From: Enterobacteriaceae endosymbiont of Donacia marginata
Lineage (GTDB): Bacteria > Pseudomonadota > Gammaproteobacteria > Enterobacterales > Enterobacteriaceae
Assembly (NCBI RefSeq): GCF_012567685.1
Contig: NZ_CP046184.1
Span: 111,200-175,199, forward strand
Direction: 5' to 3'
DNA: 64,000 nucleotides
Under the pieces are notes generated by a model. It was given only the letters and a program-made list of their open reading frames with translations, made no database searches and had not been told where the DNA came from. This document shows positions 51,985 through 62,057 of this stretch, piece after piece; the first letter of the stretch is position 1; every line of letters starts with the position of its first letter. Both the position numbers and the translations under genes were made by a program.

Positions 51985-53262
51985 TTAATTAAAAATTTTT
52001 ACATATATTTTTTTAGCATATGTAAAAATAAAAAGATTAGCTTCTCTTTCTATATTTTCTTGTAAAATAATTTCATATGCTTTTTTCCTTAAAAATAATT
52101 TATTATTTTTATCTAATAACTGGATTATAAAAGCTCCATCTGATTCTTGAATAGGTAAACTAAATTCATTAATTTTTAATTTTGTTATAATTTTTTTAAA
52201 TTTTGAAGAAAAATTATTTAATAATATCCAGTTTTTATTATTTTTAAATCTAATTGATAATACATCATCGGAAAATAATTCAATTGCTTTTTGAAAAGTT
52301 ATTCTCTTTTTTAAAAGATTAAAATATATATCTTTAATTTTTTTATTAAAATCTTTATTACTTAAATTTTTTTTTTTTATATAAATAAATCTTAATAATA
52401 CTTTTTCATTATCTATATTATTTTTTATAAAAATATTATTTATTTTTAAAATAAATAATTTTGAATTTAAATATATTGGACCAATTATATCATTTTTTTT
52501 AGCATTATCTAAATAATTAATAACATTTTTTAATAATTGATTTTCTTTTTTATTTTTTAAATTTTTTTTTTTTATCTGAAAATAAGAAATAAATGTTTTT
52601 TCATTATAATTTTTTAAATTGTTCTTTAATTTTTTATTTTTTAATAACAATATTAATTGTTTTAATAAATAAATTTTATGATTAAATTTATTTTTTAAAG
52701 AATCTTTATTAATTAAAAAATAAAATAGTGTAATATTATATGTTTTATGTGTTTTTTCTTTTAAATATAATCTATTACTTAATGAATCAAGTTCTTCATC
52801 ATAAATATTAAAATTTTCTAATAAAAATTTATTTTTTAATACATTAATTAATATAATATTTTTAAAAATTTTATAAAATTTTTTATAATTAATATTTTTC
52901 AATAAAAAATTTTTTTTTAATAAGTTTTCATCAATATTATTTGATTGATATATATTTAAAATAATATTATCAAAATCATCTTCTGATAAAAAAAAATTAT
53001 TATTTTTTATAATGTTTAAAAAAATAAAATATTCTATTACATCTTTAGTATTTTTAATATCTAAAAATGAATATAATATTGGATATTTACTATTATAAAT
53101 TTTTTTTGTAATAGATAAAATTTCATCTATTTTATTTTTTAAAATTACATCATCATTTATAATTATTTTTATATTATTAATATTTTTCATTGACATACAT
53201 TGAGAAATATTGAATAAACAAAAATATAATATTATGATATAAATTATTTTTTTAATTATCAT
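51985..53262 (-). CDS. surA: Periplasmic chaperone/peptidyl-prolyl isomerase SurA
   Basis: Periplasmic folding factor for outer-membrane beta-barrels. It is 425 residues, close to the E. coli 428, but strongly diverged and Lys/Asn rich. A signal peptide spans residues 1-22 (KIIYIIILYFCLFNISQC). The N-terminal SurA domain lies about 30-165. Two parvulin-like regions follow, about 170-280 and 285-395; the second shows the typical FSDD and GAFIIQLLD pattern. The neighbouring lptD gene, a main SurA client, has been lost. Identification rests partly on its place beside rsmA and djlA. Confidence 0.83.
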   Translation of the reverse strand: MIIKKIIYIIILYFCLFNISQCMSMKNINNIKIIINDDVILKNKIDEILSITKKIYNSKYPILYSFLDIKNTKDVIEYFIFLNIIKNNNFFLSEDDFDNIILNIYQSNNIDENLLKKNFLLKNINYKKFYKIFKNIILINVLKNKFLLENFNIYDEELDSLSNRLYLKEKTHKTYNITLFYFLINKDSLKNKFNHKIYLLKQLILLLKNKKLKNNLKNYNEKTFISYFQIKKKNLKNKKENQLLKNVINYLDNAKKNDIIGPIYLNSKLFILKINNIFIKNNIDNEKVLLRFIYIKKKNLSNKDFNKKIKDIYFNLLKKRITFQKAIELFSDDVLSIRFKNNKNWILLNNFSSKFKKIITKLKINEFSLPIQESDGAFIIQLLDKNNKLFLRKKAYEIILQENIEREANLFIFTYAKKIYVKIFN

Positions 53263-53277
53263 TTTAATCCTATTAAT

Positions 53278-53332
53278 AATTAAATTTATTATTATTTATT
53301 ATAATAAATAATTATTATAATAATATTTAATT
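53278..53332. repeat. Imperfect inverted repeat between surA and djlA
   Basis: A 16-base central palindrome (53294-53309) is flanked by outer arms of about 14 bp (53278-53293 and 53319-53332) with a 2-base bulge and a 9-base one-sided insertion. It is A/T only and occupies the divergent spacer where lptD was lost. Confidence 0.45.
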
Positions 53333-53404
53333 ATTGTAAATTAGTATAATTATTAATTATTATAGATAATTAAATTATAATTTAATATATTTATTGGAGA
53401 ATAT

Positions 53405-54319
53405 ATGTTTTCTTATTTACAATTATTATTCTTTTTAATAAATTTAATTATTAATTATTATATAAGTTTTAATTTATTAAATATTATAATATTAATATTA
53501 ATAAGTTATTTAATTAATAAAATAACTAAATTTTATAATAAAAAATATAACTATTATTACAAAAATAATATACAGAAATTATTTCTTCAAATTAATTTTG
53601 AAGTTATGGGTTATATAAGTAAATCAAAAGGGTTTATTAGTAAAAATGATATAAATTTTACTATTAAATTAATTAAAAAAATGAATTTAAATAATGTAGA
53701 AATAAATTTTGTAAAGAAAGCATTTAATAATGGTAAAAAAAAAAATTATCCTTTAATTTATAAATTAAATAATTTAAATTATTTAATTTATAATAATAGA
53801 AATTTAATAAATAAGTTTTTAGAAACACAAATTGAATTATCTTTTATAAATAATTTTTTAAATAATAAAAATAAAAAAATATTAAATATTATTTTTCAAG
53901 AATTAAATATATCATTTATTGATTTATTTTTTATAATAAAAAAATTAAAATATAATAATAAATTTATTAATGAAAAAGATTTATTTGATAATTATTATGA
54001 TCAAAATCAAAAAAAAACAAAATATTATTATAATAATTATGAATTTTACTATGAAAAAAATAATTTTAACAATAAAAATAATAATTTTAACAATAAAAAT
54101 AATTATGAGTCAGAATTAGATAAAGCTTATAAATTATTAGGAATTAATTATAATGATAATTTATTAACTATAAAAAGAGCATATCATAAACTAATTAGTA
54201 AATATCATCCAGATAAATTAATATCTAAAGGATATTCATCTAAACAATTAGAAATAGCAAAAATTAAAACACAAAATATACATAAAGCATATGATATAAT
54301 AAAAAAACATATTACATAA
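53405..54319 (+). CDS. djlA: DjlA: membrane-anchored J-domain co-chaperone
   Basis: Type III J-protein that recruits DnaK to the inner membrane. It is 304 residues. Hydrophobic N-terminus (about 1-42) is the anchor. A TerB-like helical domain follows (about 58-190, with VMGYISKSKGFISKNDI). The C-terminal J domain (about 238-304) contains YHPDKL. The linker is Asn-rich and holds a 21-base exact tandem repeat. Position divergent from the lptD-surA site matches E. coli. Confidence 0.9.
   Translation: MFSYLQLLFFLINLIINYYISFNLLNIIILILISYLINKITKFYNKKYNYYYKNNIQKLFLQINFEVMGYISKSKGFISKNDINFTIKLIKKMNLNNVEINFVKKAFNNGKKKNYPLIYKLNNLNYLIYNNRNLINKFLETQIELSFINNFLNNKNKKILNIIFQELNISFIDLFFIIKKLKYNNKFINEKDLFDNYYDQNQKKTKYYYNNYEFYYEKNNFNNKNNNFNNKNNYESELDKAYKLLGINYNDNLLTIKRAYHKLISKYHPDKLISKGYSSKQLEIAKIKTQNIHKAYDIIKKHIT
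54061..54102 (+). repeat. 21-bp exact tandem duplication in the djlA linker
   Basis: Positions 54061-54081 and 54082-54102 are identical, encoding NNFNNKN twice in the low-complexity linker before the J domain. The unit is a multiple of three, so the frame is kept. Points to replication slippage. Confidence 0.9.
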
Positions 54320-54327
54320 ATAAAATT

Positions 54328-54714
54328 TTATTTTTTTTCAATTATAACTATTGCACAAGTATATTTTTTCTCATCAGATAATGAAATATGAATTTTATAT
54401 TTATAAACTGTATTTTTTAAAAATTTTAACGCTTGATTATAAAGTTTTAATTTTGGTTTCCCAGTTAAATAATGAGATAATTCTATTTGATTAAAAAAGA
54501 TACCATTACTAAAACCAGTATTTAACGCTTTTACAGTTGCTTCTTTTACTGAAAAATATTTTGCTAAAATTTTAATTTTATTATTATTTTTTTTATATAC
54601 ATCTAATTCATATTTAGTGAGTATTTTATGCGCAAAACGTTTCCCAAAACGTATAAAAATTTTTTTAATTCTATTTATTTCTACTATATCGATACCTATT
54701 CCAAAAATTTTCAT
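54328..54714 (-). CDS. acpS: Holo-[acyl carrier protein] synthase
   Basis: Transfers 4'-phosphopantetheine from CoA to ACP for fatty acid synthesis. It is 128 residues. GIGIDIVEINRI and FSVKEATVKALNTG carry the Mg ligands. In E. coli recO and pdxJ separate era from acpS; here only 38 bases do. It converges with djlA, eight bases apart. Confidence 0.95.
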   Translation of the reverse strand: MKIFGIGIDIVEINRIKKIFIRFGKRFAHKILTKYELDVYKKNNNKIKILAKYFSVKEATVKALNTGFSNGIFFNQIELSHYLTGKPKLKLYNQALKFLKNTVYKYKIHISLSDEKKYTCAIVIIEKK

Positions 54715-54752
54715 TTTATGTTTTAAATTTAAATAAATTTTTTATAAATTAA

Positions 54753-55580
54753 TTATTGTATTTTTATCCATAAATTTAAATTTATTTTTTTTTTAAAAAA
54801 TTTTTCTATTTTTTTTTCAGATCTATATTTAATTAATTTTATTATTATAGAATTTTTACCTATTATTATTTTTCTCTGATGTATATTTTTTATTAAAAAT
54901 AAAACATTTATTTTATCTGGTAATATTTTTAATTTTTTAAGATAATTTATTTTAATATTTATTAAATAGGGTAATTCTTTATGAATATATTTTATTATAC
55001 TTTCTCTTATAATTTCTTTAAAAATAAATTTTTCTGTTTGATTAGTAATATAATTTTGAGGATAATTATGTTTTTTTTTAGGTAATTTTTTACAAATAAT
55101 ATTATTAATGTCATTAGTATATAATTTATATTTAGCTGAAATCATAAATAAATAAATAAATTTAATTTTTTTTTTAAGAAAATTAATATAAGGTAATAAA
55201 ATACTTTTATTATTAATTTTGTCAATTTTATTAATAATTAAAATTACTGGTATATTTATTTTATTAAAAATTTTTACAAATTTTTTTTCTATATAATTCC
55301 ATCTATTTCGATCCAAAATAAAAAAAATATAATTATATTTATTATGTTTTAATGAATTTAAAATTTTGTTATTATAAAATATATTTCCTGGAGTATCAAT
55401 ATATTCTATTTGATAAGAATTTTTATTATATACTCCTATAATACTATAATTAGTAGTATTAATTTTATGAGAAATTATCGATATTTTTTTACCTACTAAA
55501 GTATTTAATAAAGTAGATTTTCCTGAATTAGATCTTCCTAAAATTAAAATACTACCATAATATGAAGATATTGTTTTCAC
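54753..55580 (-). CDS. era: GTPase Era
   Basis: Ribosome-associated GTPase for 30S maturation. I start it at the GTG at 55580 (KTISSYYGSILILG), with AAAGG eight bases upstream. This aligns with the E. coli N-terminus and gives 275 residues. An ATG at 55613 overlaps the rnc stop but adds an unconserved hydrophobic stretch. G1 GRSNSGKS, G3 DTPG and G4 NKID are present; G1 is altered from GRPNVGKS but keeps the invariant residues. The KH domain is recognisable (IIGKNSIIIKLIKY) but the C-terminus is about 25 residues short. Confidence 0.9.
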   Translation of the reverse strand: MKTISSYYGSILILGRSNSGKSTLLNTLVGKKISIISHKINTTNYSIIGVYNKNSYQIEYIDTPGNIFYNNKILNSLKHNKYNYIFFILDRNRWNYIEKKFVKIFNKINIPVILIINKIDKINNKSILLPYINFLKKKIKFIYLFMISAKYKLYTNDINNIICKKLPKKKHNYPQNYITNQTEKFIFKEIIRESIIKYIHKELPYLINIKINYLKKLKILPDKINVLFLIKNIHQRKIIIGKNSIIIKLIKYRSEKKIEKFFKKKINLNLWIKIQ

Positions 55581-55609
55581 ATAAATTACCTTTGTTATAA
55601 AAAAATAAA

Positions 55610-56290
55610 TCATTCAAGACCAAGCTTTTTTAAAGCTTTTTCTGCTGCTGATTGTTCAGCTTTACGACGACTTGAGCCTATTCCTATTATTATTGCTGAT
55701 ATTCCACTAATTTTACATTGTATTGTAAATTTTTGATTATGTACTTCCCCATTTATTTGTATTATGAAATAATAAGGTAAAGGAAGATGTGATCTTTGTA
55801 GATATTCCTGTAATCGTGTTTTTGGATCTTTTTGATTATTTCCAGGTAATATTTTTTTTAATCTAAATTGATACCAAAGTAAAATAATCTTCTCTACAAC
55901 TTTTATATTACTATCTAAACAAATACTACCAATTAAAGCTTCCATTGTATCAGCAAGAATAGATTCTCTATTATATCCCCCATTTTTAAATTCTCCTGGA
56001 CCTAAAAATAAATATTCACCTAGATTAAACTCTCTTGCAATACTTGCTAATGTATTACCTCTAACTAGAGAAGCACGCATACGGCTCATATTTCCTTCAT
56101 TTACACTAGGAAATTTATTATATAATGCTTTAGCTATTATATAGCTTAATATAGAATCTCCTAAAAATTCTAATCTTTCATTATGTTTACTACTTGCACT
56201 TCTATGTGTTAAAGCTTGATATAATAAATCTTGATGAATAAAAATATAACCTAATCTTTTTTGTAATTGATTAATCATAATAAAATTCAC
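55610..56290 (-). CDS. rnc: Ribonuclease III
   Basis: Double-strand RNA endonuclease that separates rRNA precursors and processes operon mRNAs. It is 226 residues, E. coli length. Catalytic segment [16 protein letters not shown] and the second acidic pair in [10 protein letters not shown] are intact. The dsRNA-binding domain ends [18 protein letters not shown]. It is among the best conserved proteins here. It is relevant to the long hairpins in this window, which could be RNase III substrates. Confidence 0.97.
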   Translation of the reverse strand: MNFIMINQLQKRLGYIFIHQDLLYQALTHRSASSKHNERLEFLGDSILSYIIAKALYNKFPSVNEGNMSRMRASLVRGNTLASIAREFNLGEYLFLGPGEFKNGGYNRESILADTMEALIGSICLDSNIKVVEKIILLWYQFRLKKILPGNNQKDPKTRLQEYLQRSHLPLPYYFIIQINGEVHNQKFTIQCKISGISAIIIGIGSSRRKAEQSAAEKALKKLGLE

Positions 56291-56340
56291 ATAATTATAT
56301 TCTAATTTATTATATAAAATAAGTATTTATTTTGAATAAA

Positions 56341-57102
56341 TTAATTAACTTTATGTATTCGATTAAATCTAATTTTAAAAAACCATGAATTTGATTTCTT
56401 TTGAACATTTAACCAAATTAATATAGCTTTTCCTAATAAATATTTTTTATGAACAAGTCCCCAATATCTACTATCAAAACTATCATCACGGTTATCACCC
56501 ATAACAAAATAATAATTTTTTGGAATTATCCAAGTATATAATGGAACATTTTTTTGTTTATATATATTTAATGTTTCATTTTCTAGTTCAGGCATAAATA
56601 AAATTTTATGTGATAATTTATCTATATATTCTGTGTATTGGAATAATCTTAATCCACCTAAAATATAATATTCTTTCGAATTTTTAAAAATTTTAATGAA
56701 TTTACTTTTTTTTAATTTTTTATATTTAAAAATATTTTTTTGAAAATTTTTACTTTTTAAAAGTATTATTTGTTTATTTTTAAAATCATAAACAATAGTA
56801 TCTCCTGGTAATCCAATAATTCTTTTAATATAATTTATTTTTATATTTTTAGGATATTTAAAAACTACTATATCTCCTCTTTTAGGTATTGTATTTTTAA
56901 AAATAATTTTATTATTTAAAGGATTTTTAATTCCATAAATAAATTTATTTACTAAAATGAAATCACCTTCTAATAAGGTAGGCATCATTGAATTTGATGG
57001 AATATAAAAAGGTTCATATATAAATGAACGAATTATAAAAACTAATAATATTATAGGTAATAAAAACCCTATTTGTTTTATCCAATATTTTTTTTTTAAC
57101 AT
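56341..57102 (-). CDS. lepB: Signal peptidase I
   Basis: Membrane serine protease cleaving Sec signal peptides. It is 253 residues against 324 in E. coli. The catalytic Ser is in YIPSNSMMPTLL and the general-base Lys in YIKRIIGLPGD. GDNRDDSFDSRYWG is present. Only one N-terminal membrane span (about 9-26) is seen; it corresponds to the second span of E. coli LepB, so the first span and cytoplasmic loop are lost. It lies between lepA and rnc, as in enterics. Confidence 0.95.
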   Translation of the reverse strand: MLKKKYWIKQIGFLLPIILLVFIIRSFIYEPFYIPSNSMMPTLLEGDFILVNKFIYGIKNPLNNKIIFKNTIPKRGDIVVFKYPKNIKINYIKRIIGLPGDTIVYDFKNKQIILLKSKNFQKNIFKYKKLKKSKFIKIFKNSKEYYILGGLRLFQYTEYIDKLSHKILFMPELENETLNIYKQKNVPLYTWIIPKNYYFVMGDNRDDSFDSRYWGLVHKKYLLGKAILIWLNVQKKSNSWFFKIRFNRIHKVN

Positions 57103-57251
57103 ATATTTTATATAGTGAAAGTTAAATATATTATTTTTTATATAAATAAAATAATTTAAGTTTTTATTTAATAAGTAATTATATACTTTATATTAAAAAT
57201 TATTAAAAATAATTATATATATTACTATTTATAGTATATTTTATAAATAAA

Positions 57252-59042
57252 TTATTTATTTATCTTCAACATAGCCAAAAAAACTGAAGTTGGTAATTTT
57301 ATATTACCAATCTTTTTCATTCTTTTTTTTCCTTCTTTTTGTTTTTGAATCAATTTTTTTTTTCTACTAACATCTCCTCCATAACATTTTGCAATAACAT
57401 TTTTTCGTAATTGTTTAATATTTGTACTAGAAATAATTTTTTTTCCAATTATAGCTTGAATTGTAATATCAAATTGTTGTCTAGGAATCAATGTTTTAAT
57501 TTTTTCTACTAAAATACGACTATAAGAATAAATTTTCTTTTTATAAGTAATTGTTGTTAATGCATCAACATTTTTTTTATTAATAAGAATGTTAATACAA
57601 ATTAAATCAGATTTTTTAAATTTTATAAAATTATAATCTAAAGATCCATATCCTTTTGTAATAGATTTTAATTTATCAAAAAAATTTATAATTACTTCAA
57701 GCATAGGTATTTCATAAATTAATATTACTTGATTACCATGATATATTATATCTTTTTGTATTCCATTTTTAGTTATACATAATTGAATAATTTTTCCTAT
57801 ATATTTAATTGGAGAGATAATTTTACATTTTAAAATAGGTTCTCTTATTTCTTTTATTAAAAAAGATGGGGGGAATTTAGATGGATTATCTATATATAAA
57901 ATATCTTTATTAATTGTGATTACCTCATATTTAACAGAAGGCATAGTAGTTATAATATTGATATTATATTCGTTTAATAAACGTTGCTGTATAATTTCCA
58001 TATGTAATAAACCTAAAAAACCACATCTATATCCATAACCTAATATTTCTGAATTTTCTGGTTCAAAAAATAAAGCCGAATCATTTAAACTTAATTTTTT
58101 TAGTGCATTACTAAAAATTTTATATTCATCTGATATTATTGGAAATAGACCAGCAAAAACTTTAGGAACACTTTTTTTAAATCCAGGTAAAAGTATAGTT
58201 GATGGTTTGATATATGATGTTATAGTAGCCCCTACTGGCACTTCACTTATATTTTTTATACCTAAAACTATCCAACCAACATCACCACATTTTAATATAT
58301 TTAAATTTATTTTTTTAGGAGTAAAAATACCTATTTTTTCAACAACATATTTTTTTTTTGTATTCAAAACAATTATTTTCATTCCTTTAGAGATTTGACC
58401 ATTTTTAATACAAATTAAAACTATAACTCCTAAATAATTATCAAACCACGAATCTATAATAAGAGCTTGTAATGAATGATTAATATTTCCTTTTGGATAA
58501 GGAATATTTTTAACTAAATCTTCTATTATTTCTTGGATGCCTAATCCAGTTTTAGCTGAACATTTAAGAATTTCTTTAGATTTAATACCTATTATATCTT
58601 GAATATCTTTTTGAATTTTTTTAATATTTACAGTTAATAAATCAATTTTATTAATAACTGGTAATACTTTTAATCCCATTTTAAGAGCAGTATTATAATT
58701 AGATAAAGTTTGAGCTTCAATTCCTTGTGATGCATCTATTAATAATAATGCTCCTTCACATGCAGATAGAGATCTAGAAACTTCGTAAGAAAAATCTACA
58801 TGACCTGGAGTATCAATAAAATTTAATTTATAAAAATTATTATTTTTTGCTTTATAATTTAAAGAAACACTTTGTGCTTTTATTGTAATGCCTCTTTCTC
58901 TTTCTAAGTCCATAGTATCTAACACTTGTGATGTCATTTCTCTATGAGATAATCCACCACAAAGTTCAATTAATCTATCTGCAAATGTTGATTTACCATG
59001 ATCAATATGAGCAATAATTGAAAAATTTCTTATATTTTTCAT
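57252..59042 (-). CDS. lepA: Elongation factor 4 (LepA)
   Basis: Ribosomal GTPase (EF4), 596 residues. G1 [14 protein letters not shown], the switch region RERGITIK, G3 [12 protein letters not shown] and G4 NKIDL are intact. The EF-G-like domains and the LepA-specific C-terminal domain ([20 protein letters not shown]) are kept. The 149-base spacer to lepB is A/T only. Confidence 0.97.
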   Translation of the reverse strand: MKNIRNFSIIAHIDHGKSTFADRLIELCGGLSHREMTSQVLDTMDLERERGITIKAQSVSLNYKAKNNNFYKLNFIDTPGHVDFSYEVSRSLSACEGALLLIDASQGIEAQTLSNYNTALKMGLKVLPVINKIDLLTVNIKKIQKDIQDIIGIKSKEILKCSAKTGLGIQEIIEDLVKNIPYPKGNINHSLQALIIDSWFDNYLGVIVLICIKNGQISKGMKIIVLNTKKKYVVEKIGIFTPKKINLNILKCGDVGWIVLGIKNISEVPVGATITSYIKPSTILLPGFKKSVPKVFAGLFPIISDEYKIFSNALKKLSLNDSALFFEPENSEILGYGYRCGFLGLLHMEIIQQRLLNEYNINIITTMPSVKYEVITINKDILYIDNPSKFPPSFLIKEIREPILKCKIISPIKYIGKIIQLCITKNGIQKDIIYHGNQVILIYEIPMLEVIINFFDKLKSITKGYGSLDYNFIKFKKSDLICINILINKKNVDALTTITYKKKIYSYSRILVEKIKTLIPRQQFDITIQAIIGKKIISSTNIKQLRKNVIAKCYGGDVSRKKKLIQKQKEGKKRMKKIGNIKLPTSVFLAMLKINK

Positions 59043-59094
59043 AAAATAATATTTTTAACCCTATAAATATAAAAAAAATTTTTAATAAAATATA

Positions 59095-61143
59095 TTATTC
59101 ATTATAATTAATACCTCTTTGTATAAGTATAGAATTAATATTTAATTCTTTACCTCTAAATTTTTTAAATAAAACAAGAGGATCTTGAGAACTACCTAAA
59201 GATAGAAGATTATTTAAAAATTTTCTACCAATAATTTGATTAAATAGTCCATATTTTTTAAAATACAAAAAAGAATCTGCAGCTAGTTGTTCTGCCCATA
59301 AATAACTATAATATCCTGCTGCATATTCTCCACCAAATATATGATTAAATACATTAGTATATTTATACCAAACAGGCATAGGAGAAATAGTTATTAAATT
59401 TTTTCTTATTTCTTGAATTAAATCTGATATCTGTTTTTTTTTATTTAAATTAAATTCATCATGTATTCTTATATCAAATAAACTTAATTCTATCTGACGC
59501 ATAAGTAATAAAGCAGCATTATATTTTTTAGATTTGATTAGTTTATGAATTATATTTTCTGGAAGATTATTTTTTTTTTTATAATGTTGAGAAATTAGTT
59601 GTAAAGATCTAGCTTCCCAACACCAATATTCCATAAATTGACTAGGAAATTCTACAATATCTAAAGGTATTCCATTAATTCCTGAAATATTAGATATATT
59701 TATTTGAGAAGTAATATGATGTAAAGCATGTCCAAATTCATGAAATAAAGTTAAAACTTCATCATGATTAAGTAAAAAAAATTTGTTATAAGATGGAGTA
59801 AAATTACAATTAACATAAGCAATTGGATATTGAATTATTCCATTTTCTTTTAAAATTCTTGTTTGACATATATCCATCCAAGCGCCACTACGTTTTTCTG
59901 GCCGAATATATAAATCAAAATAAATACTTCCATAAAATTTATCTTTTGAATTAAAAACATCAAAAAACAGAACATCTTTATGCCAAACTGATACTTTTCT
60001 TTGTTTAAAGATTAAACCATATATTTTATTAATAATATTAAACATACCTTTCATTACAATATTAATTGGGAAATAATCACGAATAATATTATCATCAATT
60101 CCATATAAATAAAATTTATATTTTTCTGAAAAAAATGCTATATCCCATGGATTAATTTTTACTAAATTATATTTTTTTTTAATAAAATTTTTTAAATTTA
60201 AAACTTCTTTTTCTGCTTGTTTTTTAGATAATTTTATTAATTTATATAAAAAAGATAAAACTTTATCAACTTTCTTAGCAGATTTCATTACTAATGATTG
60301 TTCAGAATAAGAATTATATCCTAATAATTTAGATAATTTTACACGTAATGATAGTTCTTTTATTATAATAGGTTCATTATTAAATTTAGATTTATTCTGA
60401 TCTAAATCAGATGCTCTTGTATTATACATATAATATATTTTTTTTCTTAATATATTATTTTTACAAAATGTTATTATGGATGAATAAATAGGAAAATCAA
60501 AAGTGATTAAATATCCTTTTTTATTTTTTAAAATAGCATTTTTATGCATAATATTCATTATATGATTAGGAATACCATTTAATTCTTTTTTATCTAAGAT
60601 ATGTTTTTCTAATCTTTTAGTACTATCAAAAATATTATTATTAAAAATATTTTGTAATTCTAATAAATATGTAACATATTTTACATATTTCTTTTTTTTT
60701 TCTTGAGATAATAAAATTCCTGAAAATTTAAAATCACATATTATCTTATTAAGTGACTCAATTTTAAATTTATTAAAATTTAAATTTTCTTGATTATTTT
60801 GTAATTTTATATAAGCATTATATAAATTTATATTTTGTGTAATCCATATATGATAATTAGTTATCATTTTAATAATAATTTCATAATTTTTCCTGATTTT
60901 ATTATTATTACATACATAGTATAAATGATTTATAGGAGAAAAAATACGATATAAATTTTCATCTAATTCTAATATTTTTTGACAAAAATTTTCCCAGTTA
61001 TAATTATGTTTATATTTATTTAAAATTTGATTAATTTTATTTTTAGAATTTTTAATTGTGATTTCTATTGCAGGAATCATACAATCATTAGTTATTTTAT
61101 TAAAAGGCGGTATTAGGAAATCAGATAATAAAGGATTACTCAT
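59095..61143 (-). CDS. prlC: Oligopeptidase A (M3 family)
   Basis: Cytosolic zinc metallopeptidase that degrades short peptides, including cleaved signal peptides. It is 682 residues (E. coli 680). Zinc motif is HEFGHALHH, with the downstream Glu in the DIVEFPSQFMEYWC region. The N-terminus SNPLLSDFLIPPF matches the family. In E. coli prlC lies elsewhere, so its position next to lepA reflects rearrangement. Confidence 0.94.
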   Translation of the reverse strand: MSNPLLSDFLIPPFNKITNDCMIPAIEITIKNSKNKINQILNKYKHNYNWENFCQKILELDENLYRIFSPINHLYYVCNNNKIRKNYEIIIKMITNYHIWITQNINLYNAYIKLQNNQENLNFNKFKIESLNKIICDFKFSGILLSQEKKKKYVKYVTYLLELQNIFNNNIFDSTKRLEKHILDKKELNGIPNHIMNIMHKNAILKNKKGYLITFDFPIYSSIITFCKNNILRKKIYYMYNTRASDLDQNKSKFNNEPIIIKELSLRVKLSKLLGYNSYSEQSLVMKSAKKVDKVLSFLYKLIKLSKKQAEKEVLNLKNFIKKKYNLVKINPWDIAFFSEKYKFYLYGIDDNIIRDYFPINIVMKGMFNIINKIYGLIFKQRKVSVWHKDVLFFDVFNSKDKFYGSIYFDLYIRPEKRSGAWMDICQTRILKENGIIQYPIAYVNCNFTPSYNKFFLLNHDEVLTLFHEFGHALHHITSQINISNISGINGIPLDIVEFPSQFMEYWCWEARSLQLISQHYKKKNNLPENIIHKLIKSKKYNAALLLMRQIELSLFDIRIHDEFNLNKKKQISDLIQEIRKNLITISPMPVWYKYTNVFNHIFGGEYAAGYYSYLWAEQLAADSFLYFKKYGLFNQIIGRKFLNNLLSLGSSQDPLVLFKKFRGKELNINSILIQRGINYNE

Positions 61144-61181
61144 AGTAAATTTCCAATTTATATGTAAATATGATTAAAATA

Positions 61182-61211
61182 TTTATAAAATAAATAAGTA
61201 TATTTTATAAA
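61182..61211. repeat. 11-bp inverted repeat between rlmB and prlC
   Basis: TTTATAAAATA (61182-61192) and TATTTTATAAA (61201-61211) are exact reverse complements around eight bases. It lies one base after the rlmB stop, so it could be its terminator. A/T only. Confidence 0.45.
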
Positions 61212-61212
61212 A

Positions 61213-61968
61213 TTAATTTTTAAGCTTAAAAATAAAATTTTGTCTCATTATTTCGAATAAACAAATTCCTGTTGCTACAGAAACATTTAAAGAATTTAAA
61301 TTATTAAACATAGGTATAGAAATTAATAAATCACATTTTTTTTTAATAGTAGTTTTAATACCTTTATCTTCAGATCCAATAATTAAACATATAGGATATT
61401 TTAGTTTATTATTATAAATAATACTATTTTTTTTATTATTATCAGCTCCAATTATTTTAATTTTATAATATTTTAAAAGATCAATAGTATTTTTTAAATT
61501 TTTTACGAAAATAATAGGTATATCTTCTGATGTTCCACAAGATATTTTTTTTACTATAGCATTTATTTTAACAGAATTTTTTTTAGGTAAAATGATCATA
61601 CTAACATTAAATGCAACAGCATTTCTTATGCATGCGCCTAAATTATGAGTATCTGTGATACTATCTAAAATAAGAATAAATATTCTTTTTGATATATTAA
61701 TAATTTTTATTATATCTTTCTCAGTTAAAGATTTTGATATATTTATTACAGCCATAATTCCTTGATGAATACTATTATTAGTTTTTTTATTAAGCCATTT
61801 TTTATTTACTTTATGTATATTAATGTTATATTTATTTATATAATAAAATAATTCCTTAATTTTATTAGATTTTTTTTTACTATCTAAAATAAATATTTCT
61901 TTTAAAGAAAGAGGATTTTTTTTTAAAAGACTAATAACAGAATGTATACCAAAAATAATATCTTTCAT
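61213..61968 (-). CDS. rlmB: 23S rRNA (guanosine(2251)-2'-O)-methyltransferase
   Basis: SPOUT-family methyltransferase of the 23S P-loop. It is 251 residues. An N-terminal substrate-binding domain precedes the knotted domain with ILDSITDTHNLGACIRNA, LIIGSEDKGI and ISIPMFNNLNSLNVSVAT (knot). In E. coli many genes (hfq to rnr) separate miaA from rlmB; here they are neighbours. Confidence 0.95.
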   Translation of the reverse strand: MKDIIFGIHSVISLLKKNPLSLKEIFILDSKKKSNKIKELFYYINKYNINIHKVNKKWLNKKTNNSIHQGIMAVINISKSLTEKDIIKIINISKRIFILILDSITDTHNLGACIRNAVAFNVSMIILPKKNSVKINAIVKKISCGTSEDIPIIFVKNLKNTIDLLKYYKIKIIGADNNKKNSIIYNNKLKYPICLIIGSEDKGIKTTIKKKCDLLISIPMFNNLNSLNVSVATGICLFEIMRQNFIFKLKN

Positions 61969-62057
61969 TTTATTTAATAATTATTTTAATAAATTAAATT
62001 TATTATAAAATAAAAGCATAAATTTTAATTTATTTTTTTAAAATTATTTAAAATTTA

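Noticed and set aside
53405-54319. djlA as a second dnaJ or cbpA
   Set aside because: The J domain is C-terminal, with an N-terminal membrane anchor and TerB-like domain, which is the DjlA layout, and synteny agrees.
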